Assembly: GCA_019649035.1 (NCBI GenBank)
Contig: BMAT01006889.1
Span: 1-22,879, forward strand
Direction: 5' to 3'
Length of the DNA: 22,879 bases
From: Elysia marginata
Taxonomy: Eukaryota > Mollusca > Gastropoda > Plakobranchidae
Positions 1 through 11,000 of the stretch are shown one piece after another (position 1 is the stretch's first letter; every line of letters begins with the position of its first letter). The notes under the pieces were generated by a model, which saw only the letters and a program-made list of their open reading frames with translations, was not told the DNA's origin and did no database searches. Position numbers and translations under genes: made by a program.

Positions 1-416
1 CTGCGACTCCTGTTCAATTTGCTGACATGTTACATCTTCATTGCCTCACAAGCTTCGCAGCACAGCTCCTGTTCTAGCCTATTTTTAGATTTCTGTGGCC
101 CTTCCCTTTCTATCAGGGAGGCTACGTCGGTAAATCAGTTTAAGACCCCATTGAAAACATATTTTTGTTCACGCCATATGAAGACCTTAATTAGTTTGTC
201 TCAAGAAATGTATCCGACTACCGATGGCCAATGTATATCCTTTTTTTTTCTTTAATTTTGTACATGCACCTTTTCTTTTTCTTCTGTTTGTTTTGAATTC
301 TAAATTGATTATGTTTTGTACAAAATTGTCATTATGGCAGCATTGTTTGTTTGGGTAGATATACTGTTGTAAAGAGCTTCGAGCCTACATGTAGGAAGAG
401 GCGCTAGAAAATAACT

Positions 417-473
<57 letters not shown>
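1..473 (+). mobile_element. 3' end of an L2/CR1-like LINE (5' part outside window)
   Basis: One reading frame (about 82-186) reads FCGPSLSIREATSVNQF followed by KTPLKTYF. This resembles the extreme C-terminus of CR1/L2-group reverse transcriptases, which usually end in a pattern like LPLSIR..S...FK..LKT.LF. The frame then enters a T-rich 3' UTR. At 370-403 the sequence has AAAGAGCTTCGAG, the palindrome CCTACATGTAGG and GGCGCT, followed by a pure (ATT)n tail at 419-473. A short GC-rich 3' hairpin plus an ATT/TAA tail is typical of L2/CR1 ends. The second LINE at about 8048-9370 shares the GGCGCT element next to its own AAT tail. The copy looks dead. It lies in the same orientation as the host gene, upstream of it. 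Confidence 0.68.
419..473. repeat. (ATT)n microsatellite, LINE tail
   Basis: About 18 uninterrupted ATT units directly follow the LINE 3' hairpin region. This is best read as the target-primed 3' tail of that element, later expanded. Confidence 0.95.
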
Positions 474-474
<1 letters not shown>

Positions 475-970
475 ACAAACACAATAATTTTTGCTGTGTA
501 CACGCATTAACGTATATATAGACTTAGACGTATAAATAGCAGTTTGAACATCACCGAGACTTTTTACGACGGACAAAGTTAATCTAAAAAGAAACCGAAA
601 GTTATAGCCTGCGTGAGTTGACTGAGTTCTTTGTTGGGGTTCTTGTTTCTTAGATCAACTTTGAAAGAGACCTGAGAGTCTTTATATAGGGCCTAGGTCT
701 AATATAGATCTAGCTATAAATTTGGAAGTTAGATTCTAGATGTAATCAAGACCTGGGTTTTAATATTCAAAATTGATCTAGCCAAGAGAATTTAGAATTC
801 GATCTAATCTAGATCTAGATCTATCTTTCATTCATGTCTACTTTTTGACTGATTTGTAGATCTAGTTCTACATAATTTGTGATTCATTTGCCCATTTTGT
901 AATTTGTGAATAAAACTAGATCTAGATCTATCAATCATCAGATTGTGAAAAACAGTTAGATAACGTTTCC
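474..970 (+). promoter_or_regulatory. Presumed promoter and 5' leader of UTP25, AGATCT-rich
   Basis: No gene was seen between the LINE tail and the ATG at 971. The interval should hold the promoter and 5' UTR. A TATA-like TTTATATAG sits near 681, but I cannot place the transcription start. From 704 to 932 there are at least five clusters of the palindromic motif TAGATCTAG, some as overlapping copies (about 704, 774, 800-825, 857 and 916-932). An in-frame TAG at 923-925 closes the coding frame upstream of the ATG, which supports 971 as the start. An additional 5' exon cannot be excluded. Confidence 0.4.
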
Positions 971-1104
971 ATGGCACCAAAGAGACAGCGCGCATTTGGT
1001 GGTAGAGGGAGAGGGAAGCAAAAAAAAAAGAAATTCAATTTGATAACATTACGGCAAAGGCAAGACATCAGACAGTTTGGTGAATTACACCCTGTGGATA
1101 GCAG
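971..1104 (+). CDS. UTP25: UTP25 exon 1 (start codon, basic N-terminus)
   Basis: The ATG has G at +4 but a weak T at -3. It is the first Met after the in-frame stop at 923-925. The exon encodes [17 protein letters not shown] and a lysine run, a likely nuclear/nucleolar targeting stretch, then [11 protein letters not shown], matching the FGEEHP motif near the N-terminus of vertebrate UTP25. The donor is GCAG|GTAAAT and the exon ends in phase 2. Confidence 0.9.
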
Positions 1105-4100
1105 GTAAATAGGCTGAACCAATTGGGCTTACAAATTTGAATAAAGTCTTTAGTTTATACAATGCATGCAGGATAAATTTCCACACCGGAGTCTGACTAT
1201 CTTGACTGTAATTCATGCTACAGAGTGACAATGTAACAATTAACGCGCGGCATTCAATGATTTATTGCAACTGCTATAGAGTGAGAACTCTTATGCTTCT
1301 TGAGGCAAAAATGCCAAACAAAAACTTGTTTTGTCTTCTCACTGCATTTTATTTTGTAAGGCTTGTATTACTTAGTCATTCACTCATTGTTCTTTGTTTC
1401 ATTTTTCCACTTCATCATATTTTAGTCTTGGATCTGGTCTACTCTTAAGGCTTTAAAAGTTAAGGCTAGTGCAAACAAAACAAGGTGGAGAATTATGTAC
1501 TCGTAGAACAATTTTGGAAGTATTTCCACACCGCGGTGCCACCCTATCAGCTTCATCATTGTAACAAATTCTATCTGATTTTCAGAAAAAGCCCTATGGC
1601 TATAGTGCCCTTTGCAATGAGATGCATTTTTTGTTTAAATGTAACAAACATTGCTGACGAAAGGAAGAGTACCTCAGTACTGAAAGTAATAATTTCTTAC
1701 TCAAATAGTGGCACCCCAGTGCGAAAATCCTATCAAAATGGTTTTTAAAGTCTTAGAGTTGTCCACTGAGACAGAAATGACCTGATTCAATCCCACTATT
1801 AGTATTAGGGCTGGGTCATTTTCGTTGTCTGTTTCCACTAACAAGGCCAACTCTAAAGTTAAAACTTTTTTTTAAAGCAAAGTTTTCTAGCTCTAGGAGT
1901 GGGAGTAGACCTTGATTTAGTGATCACAAATATGATATGGTTTTACAATGTCAAAAAAAAAAAAAAATTTTGTTTGCCCACGGCAGGCTTACAAGTGCTT
2001 GATGACTCATCCAAACCATTTGACAAAATTAGCGAAAACCCTATTCCAACCTACCCAGAGAAAGACGGTTACAGTCAGGTCGTTTTAGTGGAAATACACA
2101 GACCATCTTACACATTTTGTGTTATCTTGCTGATTAGTTGTCCGTGTCATGTTGCTGTCATGTTCTACTGACTTCACTGAAGTTTTTTGACATTCTCTCT
2201 TACACAATTGAAAAGTAGGCTTAAGCCCCATAAGTTTGATTGAATAATGTCTAGATTTAGACTAGATCAAGAGACAGAAAATGCCTTGATCTAGATTTCT
2301 TGTTCTAAAAACAAGTTCCAGGTCTGCATTATAAAGCCTCAGTAAGTTAGTTCATCTGGTTAAACAAACATGTTTACCTCCACTAGATAGGCTTATCGCA
2401 AACCAGGTTAAAGACTTATGACACAGTTTCTGCTCTCTCAACCCCCACCTGATTTTCTTTCATGAGTATATGTTTTAAAAACCTCAAACTCAAAGTAAAT
2501 TTAGTTGTGAGTAGTAAACATGAAACTAAAGACACCCCTCCACAAACACATAAATTTTCCCCAATAAATTCAAGGAAACCATGCTGGAATAGAGAACGTT
2601 TTATTGATAAAAAATGATCAGAGTGAATTTTAAAACTAAAGCAATGCTTTTTTAAAATGAAATATCTTGGCTTTAACCCGTTGAGTGCCTGGCCCGGAAC
2701 TGGTCCGGGCCTATACATGTCTCTAGAGTGCCATAAGCCCGGAACAGTTCCGGGCATATGACAACAAAACTGTTTGGGACGTCTAAGAGTGTTAAGGCTT
2801 GAAACCTGTTTCTTATTGTTAGATGATGTCCCTTAGACCATTTCCAGGAAATTTGAAGCAGCCACCTTTGCATTTTTTGTGACAAGTTTGTTTTGTAAAC
2901 ATGGCTTCAGGCAGCTCACGCAACGATCCTCCTGGCACTTTAGGGTATATATATATAGGTATTGAAGGGGTTAATAGATAAGTTTGTTTATCACTTTTCT
3001 CACTATTTTTACAAAAGAAATGCTATTATAATATTTATAGGCCTACCTGATTTTTTTCTCATATTTTATACCTAATGTTAATGTATAGGAAGGCAATTAA
3101 AAAACCTCATCTTTTTTGTTATATTTAAACAGTGACAATGTGAAGACCTACACCAAAGTTACAGATGAGTCTTCAGCCAAGCTCAAATATGAGGTTTGTA
3201 CTTCAATATTTTAAAATTGAATCCAGAAATAGTAGTATTTGTGCATTTCATTTTTACAGTTCTTAGAAAAACCTGCCCAGCATTTTTTTTCTTGATTGTG
3301 ATAGATTTACTTGTGGTTTTTCAAAACAATTACTAATTTGAGAAAAAAAAATACCAATAAATCAGCAAATCATCAACATTCATGAAAGTTCTCGTAAAGC
3401 AACTTTTTCTCTTTTTTGTTTGAATTTCAGTCTGAATCTGGAAGCTCATCTGAAGAGAGTGAATCTGAAATGCCTGCAATTAAAGAGTTGATGGCTGAAA
3501 TAGGCATGAAGCAAGAAGACCCAGAGTCAGAACAGGATTCTGAGGAAGAAAGCGAAGAAGACAATGAAGATGTAGAAGGAGAGGATGATGATGGTGACAA
3601 TGATGAGGAAAAAAATAGCTCTGAAGAGGAACAGGTTTTGCAGGATGGCCAAGATCTTACAGATGACAGTAATGACAGTGATGATGATGAAGATGATGAT
3701 GATCATAATGGCAGGTCCAATCTCATGGAGAACAAAAGTCTAAAGGAGATTGAAGCGCTTCCAGAAGGTACCAACTGTTAAGAACATTGTACGCAAATCC
3801 ATTAAAATAAAAAATTGAAGAACTGCAAAAACAGTATTGATTTAACCAGGGTGATTTGTAGAAGGGAAAAGCCATTTTGGGAATCAAGAATTATTTTAGT
3901 TTGACCTAGTAATTCAGTTTGTCCAATTTTGGTTTAAATGATAAAAGTGTCTAAACTAAAATACTTTGTTAAGTTGCCTGTATGTCTTGTGGTAAGTCAA
4001 TGTCTGATATTTTGCATTGCTGAGGTGATGCAATCTTCTGTTATTAAAAAAGAGTAGATTTTTAAAAACTCCTAATACTTTTAAGCTTTGTGCAACATTT

Positions 4101-6135
4101 AAACAAGAAGTTTGCATTGACAACTGTGCAGTTTTATATGAAACAACTATCCCAACCTACATTGCTCCCTTTAAAATCTCTCATACTTTGATGTTTCTAC
4201 TAAGCATGTGTCAGAATGAAAAAGGTTACACTTAGTGTGGCGTCATATCTATATTTTTGACAAATAATTATAATTAAGTTATAATTAAAAGTGATGATTG
4301 TGAAACACATTTGGCATTAAACATTGTCAAAAAAATTGCTTGCTTTTGATTTTCTTTTCTTGTAACAGCTCAAACTGAGGAGTATGTATCTGATGAGAGT
4401 GCAGAGGAAATGGATTTGGACGATGAAAATGAAATATTCCTGAAGGAGTCAGGTAAAATAATACTGAATGAATTTCAACAGTAGTATATGTTTATATAAA
4501 TGTTTGGTTTACCAAGTTTAAAAAAAATATTTCATGGTTTTACAATGGAATGAAATTTAAAATGTATTGACACACTTCTCTCTCTTCAAAATTCATTTCT
4601 TTATTAGTATCTGGGTAAAATAATTTATGATTTATTATTCCATTGACCATAATACCTATTGATTTGATTCTTTCCTCATGTATCATTTGTTTTAACACTT
4701 TTGCAGATCCTTTCACCAAGCACTTTGAACATGAGAAAGATATGACTTCACTGTTTGAAAATAATGAATTTAAATGGAAAAAGCAAGATTGTAAAGTATG
4801 TATAATTTTTTGGTTTTGTTGTTGTTTTTTTTTGCTTTTTTTTTTTGTTCTGTGTTTGCCTAAAGGTGGGTTGGTGTGTGTGTGGTTTTGTTTTTTTTTG
4901 TTTTTTGTTTTTTTTTGTTTTTTGCACAGTCAGACCCGCAAAATTGGGAATTCTTGTGAAATCAGGAAAAAAACTTAGGTAACGGAATTTCTTTCTATGT
5001 CTCGCATTCTGTCAAAATGAGTCGTAAGTCGGATGGCTTAGTTTTGAGATATAGGCTTTAAAGTTTAATGGGTCTTTAGAAGTAAAATTTTTTTTTGTTT
5101 TAGATATTGACACTAAAACAATTTCTAACCAGTTTCACACCTATTTCGTGTTGAAAATTCATGCTTTGTGTGTTTTATTATAGCTGGTATGGTTGTTAAG
5201 GTCAAAACACCTTTGTAATTATCTAAACTTTAAATGTCATTTCTCCCTTTTCTGAAATTTCACAGACCTAACCCGACTTCAATTCACACAGAAGCATGAT
5301 TGAAATTTTCTGTTTGTTGTATTTGAAAGTAGAGAAAATAAGCTTTTCTGTGATACCAATATCTGACTACTGTCCAATTTCAACTGCAGACTCATTTTGG
5401 CTGGTTGCAAGACATATAAAGTCGTTGTTAAAATGGAAATACTACCCTTTTAAATGGAAAAAAAATTCCTGATATCATTATCATAATGAAGTGCTGGTGG
5501 CAAATTATTTGCTATATTTAAACCTGCAATGCGCATCACTTATATTTTATGAATGAAATGACACACCAGTGATCTATAAACAGCTTAGCTTTCCTGGGCT
5601 AAGGCAACTCTAAACAGTGTTTTTTGGGCGCAGCAAAATCTACTGCCCTGCTGTGGGCTTCACAGTTCATTTCATTTCAGATGGATATAGATAGGGCTAA
5701 TGCTTGCTCAAACAGGTAATCTAGCAAATGCGAGATAGGTGCCAGAAAAGATTTGACTTTTGTTTTTCTTGTAACTTGTAAGATTGGTGTAGACTGTCGC
5801 CCATAGAAAGCTATGACAAGCAGTGCCTGGTAAAGGGTATAATCATAAAAGAGTTTCTTAAATCTAGAAGACTCATTCACAGATCAATTCCTGGTAAAAA
5901 AAAAAAAGATTGCCAGCAAGAAAAGAGTCAGTTTGTCTTTTGATGATACACTAAAGGTGCTTGAAACTTTTGGGGTTCAAGAAAGAGCAATAATGGAAGT
6001 TGCCAAACAATTTGATATACATCTAAGTCTTAAGCTTGGAGGATAGAATCTCATATTCCACTATTATTCTCTGCTCCTCCTCCTTCTTCTTCTTCTTCTT
6101 CTTCTTCTTCTTCTTCTTCTTCTTCTTCTTCTTCT

Positions 6136-6182
<47 letters not shown>

Positions 6183-8045
6183 ATCTCTCTATCTCTATCT
6201 CTCTATCTCTATCTCTATCTCTAACTCTAACTCTAACTCTAAATAGAATATAATGATTTTCTCTTTTATTGACATCCAGAAAATCAGAAAAAAAAAGGCT
6301 TCTCCACCAATTTCACCATGGAGCAGGTCTGACTGTATAATAAGTTTTACAATGTTATGTGAAATGGATTTTTTTGGGGGGACTTAAAGTAATATGTTTC
6401 TTTATACATGTATATGAATAACACCTTCTCATTTCCTTCTTTAAATTTTTCATAGATCCCAACTCTTGGTGACTCATTGGTTTTTTACAAATATGCAAGT
6501 GAATTGGTTCACCCTGAAACATGCACTGATTTGGCCAAGCATCATGTAAGTTTCTTAAATTACACTCTTTGTGTGCTTTGTATAATGTAAAATTCACTCT
6601 TTTTGCTGTTTCACACTTTATTATTGTTTGTGGCATAATGAATTAAAGTTCTTGGCGATTCGTGCTGGTTAAAATTTTTTTTCTAAATATGTGCAACTTA
6701 AAATAAGAGGTTTTGTTTAAACAAATTCTCGGTACAATGTAGAGCTAATAATAAATGCTTTCACCCGAAGTTATACTACACCTCTTTATTTTGGCCTGCG
6801 CCTGTAACATGGCAATAGTTTCTGGTCCTTTCTGGTTACCTCTCAAGTAAAGTGAGAGCAAACTTGCATCTCTTCTATGAGAGCAAGAGCAAGCCTCCTC
6901 TGTCCCTAATATTTATTTCTAAAAGCAGGGACAGTCCAATTTCTTGCCATGCTATAAATGCAAATCAGTCTCCTGGTACATTTTTTATAGTAATAATTCC
7001 ACCTCCATAGGTGCATCCATAACCATAATTTAAATTTATGCACTACTTACAGTTTCATCCATCTTTTAAATTTGTAATTGTTTACTTCTGCTATCAAAGG
7101 TGAAAAAGAAGATTTTCAATCAAGCTGCAATGACCAACTCTGAACTGGCAAAAGTCACCTTAAAGCAAGGAGGTTCGTTTTACATTATTTTGTTCTCCTT
7201 TGTTATATTTTTTTTTCTTCTTTTGGAAACATCATTTAGCTGTTAGTAATTTGGTTTTCTAACTGTGTCATGCAACATCCAAAAACAGCCTCAAGTAATT
7301 TAAACATCACTATCAGTACAATATGAATTTTGCAAAGTGCGTCAAGTATGTTAAAGTTCATTTCCGAGTTTTCCTCCCTCTCTTAGTCCTAAACAAATAC
7401 GTTTTCTGCTGACAGTCTGATGTCTAACTTTTGCTAGACTTCATTCAGTGTTGCTAGATCTAGATACAAATAACACAAACACTAAGACTTTGCATTCAAA
7501 CATCACAAGTGAATAAATTTCATGCACTTCAAGACAGTAACTTCACCCTGAGGAAGTTTACAATGCCTTTCAACTGATAATTAAAATATCATTACAGTAC
7601 AGGGTTACAGTATAAGAGAGTAGAACAACTCAACTATATTTAGTCTACCTGCAAGAAGGATACCAAAACTTGGTTTGCTTCGATTCACTATCACTGTAGG
7701 ACATATCAATTATTTATAGCACTTTTTTCTACTGGTCGCAGTCTATAGGCCTTCATCCTACCAAGTACATCAAAGTTTTTCAGGAACCAGATATGAATTT
7801 TCACTAATATTTCAGGTATTAGCATTAGATATAAAACACTAATCTAAAATATGGCCAACTTAAGCTACTAGATTCACTATGCACATAACTTACTTTTTTT
7901 TACTTTGTATTTTAAATACTAACAAGTGGAATGACACAGGCTTCATTCAAAGTTAAGAAAGGACATTATGAAGGGAAAAATAAAGAAAAGGAGCCAAAAT
8001 TATAACCTACATGGGTTTATAAGTTTATCTAAAACATGGTTTATT

Positions 8046-8081
<36 letters not shown>

Positions 8082-11000
8082 NNNAATGTACATTTGTAAA
8101 GCGCCTAATCTAATGAAACAAAAGCTCGAGTCGCACAATTTTAAAAAATAAAATATATATGTATACGCTCAAAGCATTCACACACACTCACACACCTATA
8201 CGCACATCCACACTTGCATTAAGAAGAATACAAAGTACTTATTTGTCATAAATCAGAAACTAAACAGGTGTGTCTTAAGAGACTTTTTTAAATATATACA
8301 GACTTTTTGCACTACGCACTCCCTGCGGTAGGTCATTCCACACTTTAGGGCGAAAGTAAGAAAAAGATCTACAACCATTATTGGTGTTTGTTCTTGGAAC
8401 ATTTAAAATAGTTTTGTCTGTTGACGATCTCAAACTTCTAACTGGTTCATATTTTTTAATGAGTTCACAAAGATAAGTGGGGGCCGTGCCTTCAAGACAA
8501 CGAAACACAAGTACAGCAGCATTAAATTTTATTCGATTTTCTATTGGGAGCCAATGGAGTTCTTTCAGCAGTTGGGAAACATTTTCTCTTTTTGATCGTT
8601 TAAAAATGAGTCTTGCTGCATGGTTTTGTAGTACCTGGAGTCGTCTGAGTTTTGTGTGAGGAATGCCAAACAGCAAGGAGTTACAATAATCAAGTTTAGA
8701 GAACATAAGGGATGTTATTAATTTTCTTGCAGCCTCCTGTGATATAAATGGCCTGATGGTACTTATTTTCTTAAGGTCAATTATTAAAGATCGATACATT
8801 GAACTGATCTGACTTTCCATGCTAAGAAACGAGTCTAAAAATGTGCCAAGGTTCTTAACATTTTGTGTTGGAGATATGATGTTTTCACCCAAACTCAATT
8901 TCAGATCTTCAAGGGAAGCTAGCCGTCTTTTACTGCCAATTATTAAAATTTCTGTCTTTTCTTCATTTAAAATTAATTTATTCTGTTTCATCCATCTTTT
9001 TGTTGTAGTAATAATTTCTTCAGTTTCACTTATGATGGTCTGAACTTGACTCACAGACATGCCAGGATGGTAAAGTTGTACGTCATTTGCATATTGATGG
9101 TAACAAAAGTTATTTTTTCTAAAAACATCTGAAAGTGGACCAATATACAAAACAAAAAGAGCTGGACCAAGCACAGACCCCTGGGGTACTCCGTATGGGA
9201 GTAAATATTCTTTAGATCTCTTATTTTCAACAACTACAATTAATTTTGTTTGCGCTCATGCAAGTATGAATGAAACCATTTAAGTGCAGTATATTCCGTA
9301 AGTTGCTTCAAGTCTCTTTAAAAGTATTTCATGATCAATGGTATCAAACGCCGATTTTAAGTAGATTTCACTAGATATTTATGCAGTACTGATACTTGTG
9401 ATGTAATTTACAAATACATACTAAAATTGTTAGCATTCTTTTTTAAACTAAAGAAGTGTGCAACCCGCAGTTTTTGAGTTGTTTGTAAGAAATGCGCTTT
9501 TTGGAGTTGGCTTGTACACTTTTGCGTGATGCAGAGTTGGCACCTCTTCTTAAGAATCTTGAATGTTTGTTAATATATTCTTTTTCGCAATGTATTTCCG
9601 ACTATACCAAGGAATCAGCAAACTACTTGAGTAATACCTTGTACCTTCATAATAAATTCTGGTTATAAATGATGTCATGTTACTTTTAAAACTGGGGTCT
9701 GGCTAGTTTTGTTGAAATCTATAGTTTTACAAAATCGATAAATGAACGATATAAAGAGTAGGCCTGCTTTATGTAAAAATCTTGGGTTATCAAAATGGAG
9801 TATATTCTAAGTGGCTGGTTTCTTTTTTATTGTTTGATAAGCTGCAAGAGATGTCACATAAAGCACTGATGAGAAAAAAAAATCTGCCCATTTTATGTTG
9901 TTGATAGATGTATTGGGAGATATGTGATCAGATAAAAATCTTTGAAATCTTTATTGAAATCTTTATTTGTTTATTTATTCCAAGGAACATGGATATTTGT
10001 CTTGGTCGTGTTTCATAACACAAAAATAAAATAACATAAAAATATAAAATAGATTTAGATATGTTATAGTATATAATTATCTCAGTCATTCCACAACATT
10101 CGATCTTCCTCTATCACCCTGAATATCACAGTCACGACATAAAAGAATGTCTAGTGAGGTCATCACCGAAGTTGATGTAATAATAAGATTGATTAAAGCA
10201 TGTTGGCTAGTGTTAAAAATTTGTAAACAGAAAGGCAAATAAATTACATGTATGATGTTTGTAAATTTATAAAAGGTATTATACTATCACATTGGGGCAT
10301 TATATAAGTATTTTTAATGTATAAGGCATAGAACGTTAAAAATTTGAGTGGACAAAATTTAGGAATCAATGTACAAGTATGAATAGTAATAACAATAAAA
10401 TAGTGTGAGAAATATAAGGACTGTCACAGCAATTTATGGTCTATGGAAGTTTCCTAATGGATGTGGGGATAAATGACTTTCTATATCTCTCAGTTCTTGG
10501 TTTTTTACATAAAAGGCCCTGTGATCTTTGGGATCTTTCATACTCAGGATTCAGTGGATGAGATTGGTCTTGCATTATTTTCAGGCTCTTTTTGGTCACA
10601 TTTAAAGTATAGAACTCATGGAAGGATGGCAAACTACATTGTGTTATTTTTGTTGCTTTTTTAATTATTTTGTCCAATTTTTTCTTGTCTTGCATATTTA
10701 TACTTCCTCCCCAAACTGTTATTCCAAATGTCAGTATACTCTGAATAGTGGCAGTATAAAATATTTTTAATAACTCGCATCTCATCTGAAATGATCTCAA
10801 CTTTCGTAAAAAGTACAAACGTTGATTGGCACGTTTGTACAATGCATCCACGTGGGATTTCCAGTTAATTTTACCATCTATCAATATTCCTAAATATTTA
10901 TAAACATCAGTTATTTCGACGTTTTGGTTATTGATGTGTAAGGGTGGAATTTCGTCACATTTTCTCCTGAAGTCTACAATCAGTTCTTTCATTTTTGTTA

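Larger units (their letters stand above)
2673..2974. mobile_element. piggyBac-like MITE with TTAA target duplication
   Basis: The element begins TTAA-CCCGTTGAGTGCCT and ends AGGTATTGAAGGGG-TTAA. The terminal inverted repeats match at 10 of 14 positions (CCCGTTGAGTGCCT against CCCCTTCAATACCT), and both ends abut TTAA, the invariant target of piggyBac transposases. At about 300 bp with no transposase it is non-autonomous. The left end carries two copies of a palindrome (2691-2711 and 2739-2757). A short ATG frame at 2901 ([14 protein letters not shown]) could be a residue of a transposase N-terminus, but that is speculation. The right end contains a small (TA)n run that may have shifted the inner repeat. 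Confidence 0.62.
4926..6336 (+). mobile_element. pogo/Tigger-like DNA transposon, deleted and non-autonomous
   Basis: The left end at 4927 reads CAGTCAGACCCGC and the right end, 6323-6335 read in reverse complement, is CAGTCAGACCTGC: a 13-bp terminal inverted repeat with one mismatch. A start of CAGT(C)AGACC is typical of pogo/Tigger elements. The right end is followed by TA, the expected target; the left is preceded by CA, which would need one mutation. The element is 1,409 bp and fills most of intron 5. It keeps a short frame at 5910-6046 that resembles the N-terminal DNA-binding domain of the transposase, supporting the class independently. A long pyrimidine microsatellite has grown inside it. 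Confidence 0.55.
8048..9370 (-). mobile_element. 5'-truncated L2/CR1-like LINE, antisense in intron 7
   Basis: Read on the minus strand, the element enters in the reverse transcriptase domain ([16 protein letters not shown] near 9305-9350), runs through [10 protein letters not shown] and the thumb and C-terminal region, then has a 3' UTR with AGGCGCTTTACAAATGTACATT and an AAT/ATT tail at 8048-8081. Three unknown bases interrupt the tail. Similarity stops near 9370, the presumed 5' truncation point, so the endonuclease and N-terminal RT are missing. It shares tail type and GGCGCT motif with the LINE at 1-473. Confidence 0.85.

Noticed and set aside
931-1122. 63-codon antisense frame over exon 1
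   Set aside because: Shadow of UTP25 exon 1; the Phe/Pro runs mirror its lysine and glycine/arginine codons.
2416-2757. 113-codon antisense open frame
   Set aside because: Its first part is just the MITE palindromes translated (PGTVPG/PGPVPG) and the rest is intron; no coding signal.
2901-2945. Transposase N-terminus inside the piggyBac-like MITE
   Set aside because: An ATG with about 15 plausible codons is too short to claim; noted only as a possibility in the element entry.
4643-4978. 111-codon frame around exon 5
   Set aside because: Exon 5 lies inside it in the true frame, but the ends are intron and T-rich sequence read through the splice sites.
6036-6224. 62-codon frame with poly-Phe and Ser-Leu repeats
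   Set aside because: Translation of the TTC/TC microsatellite.
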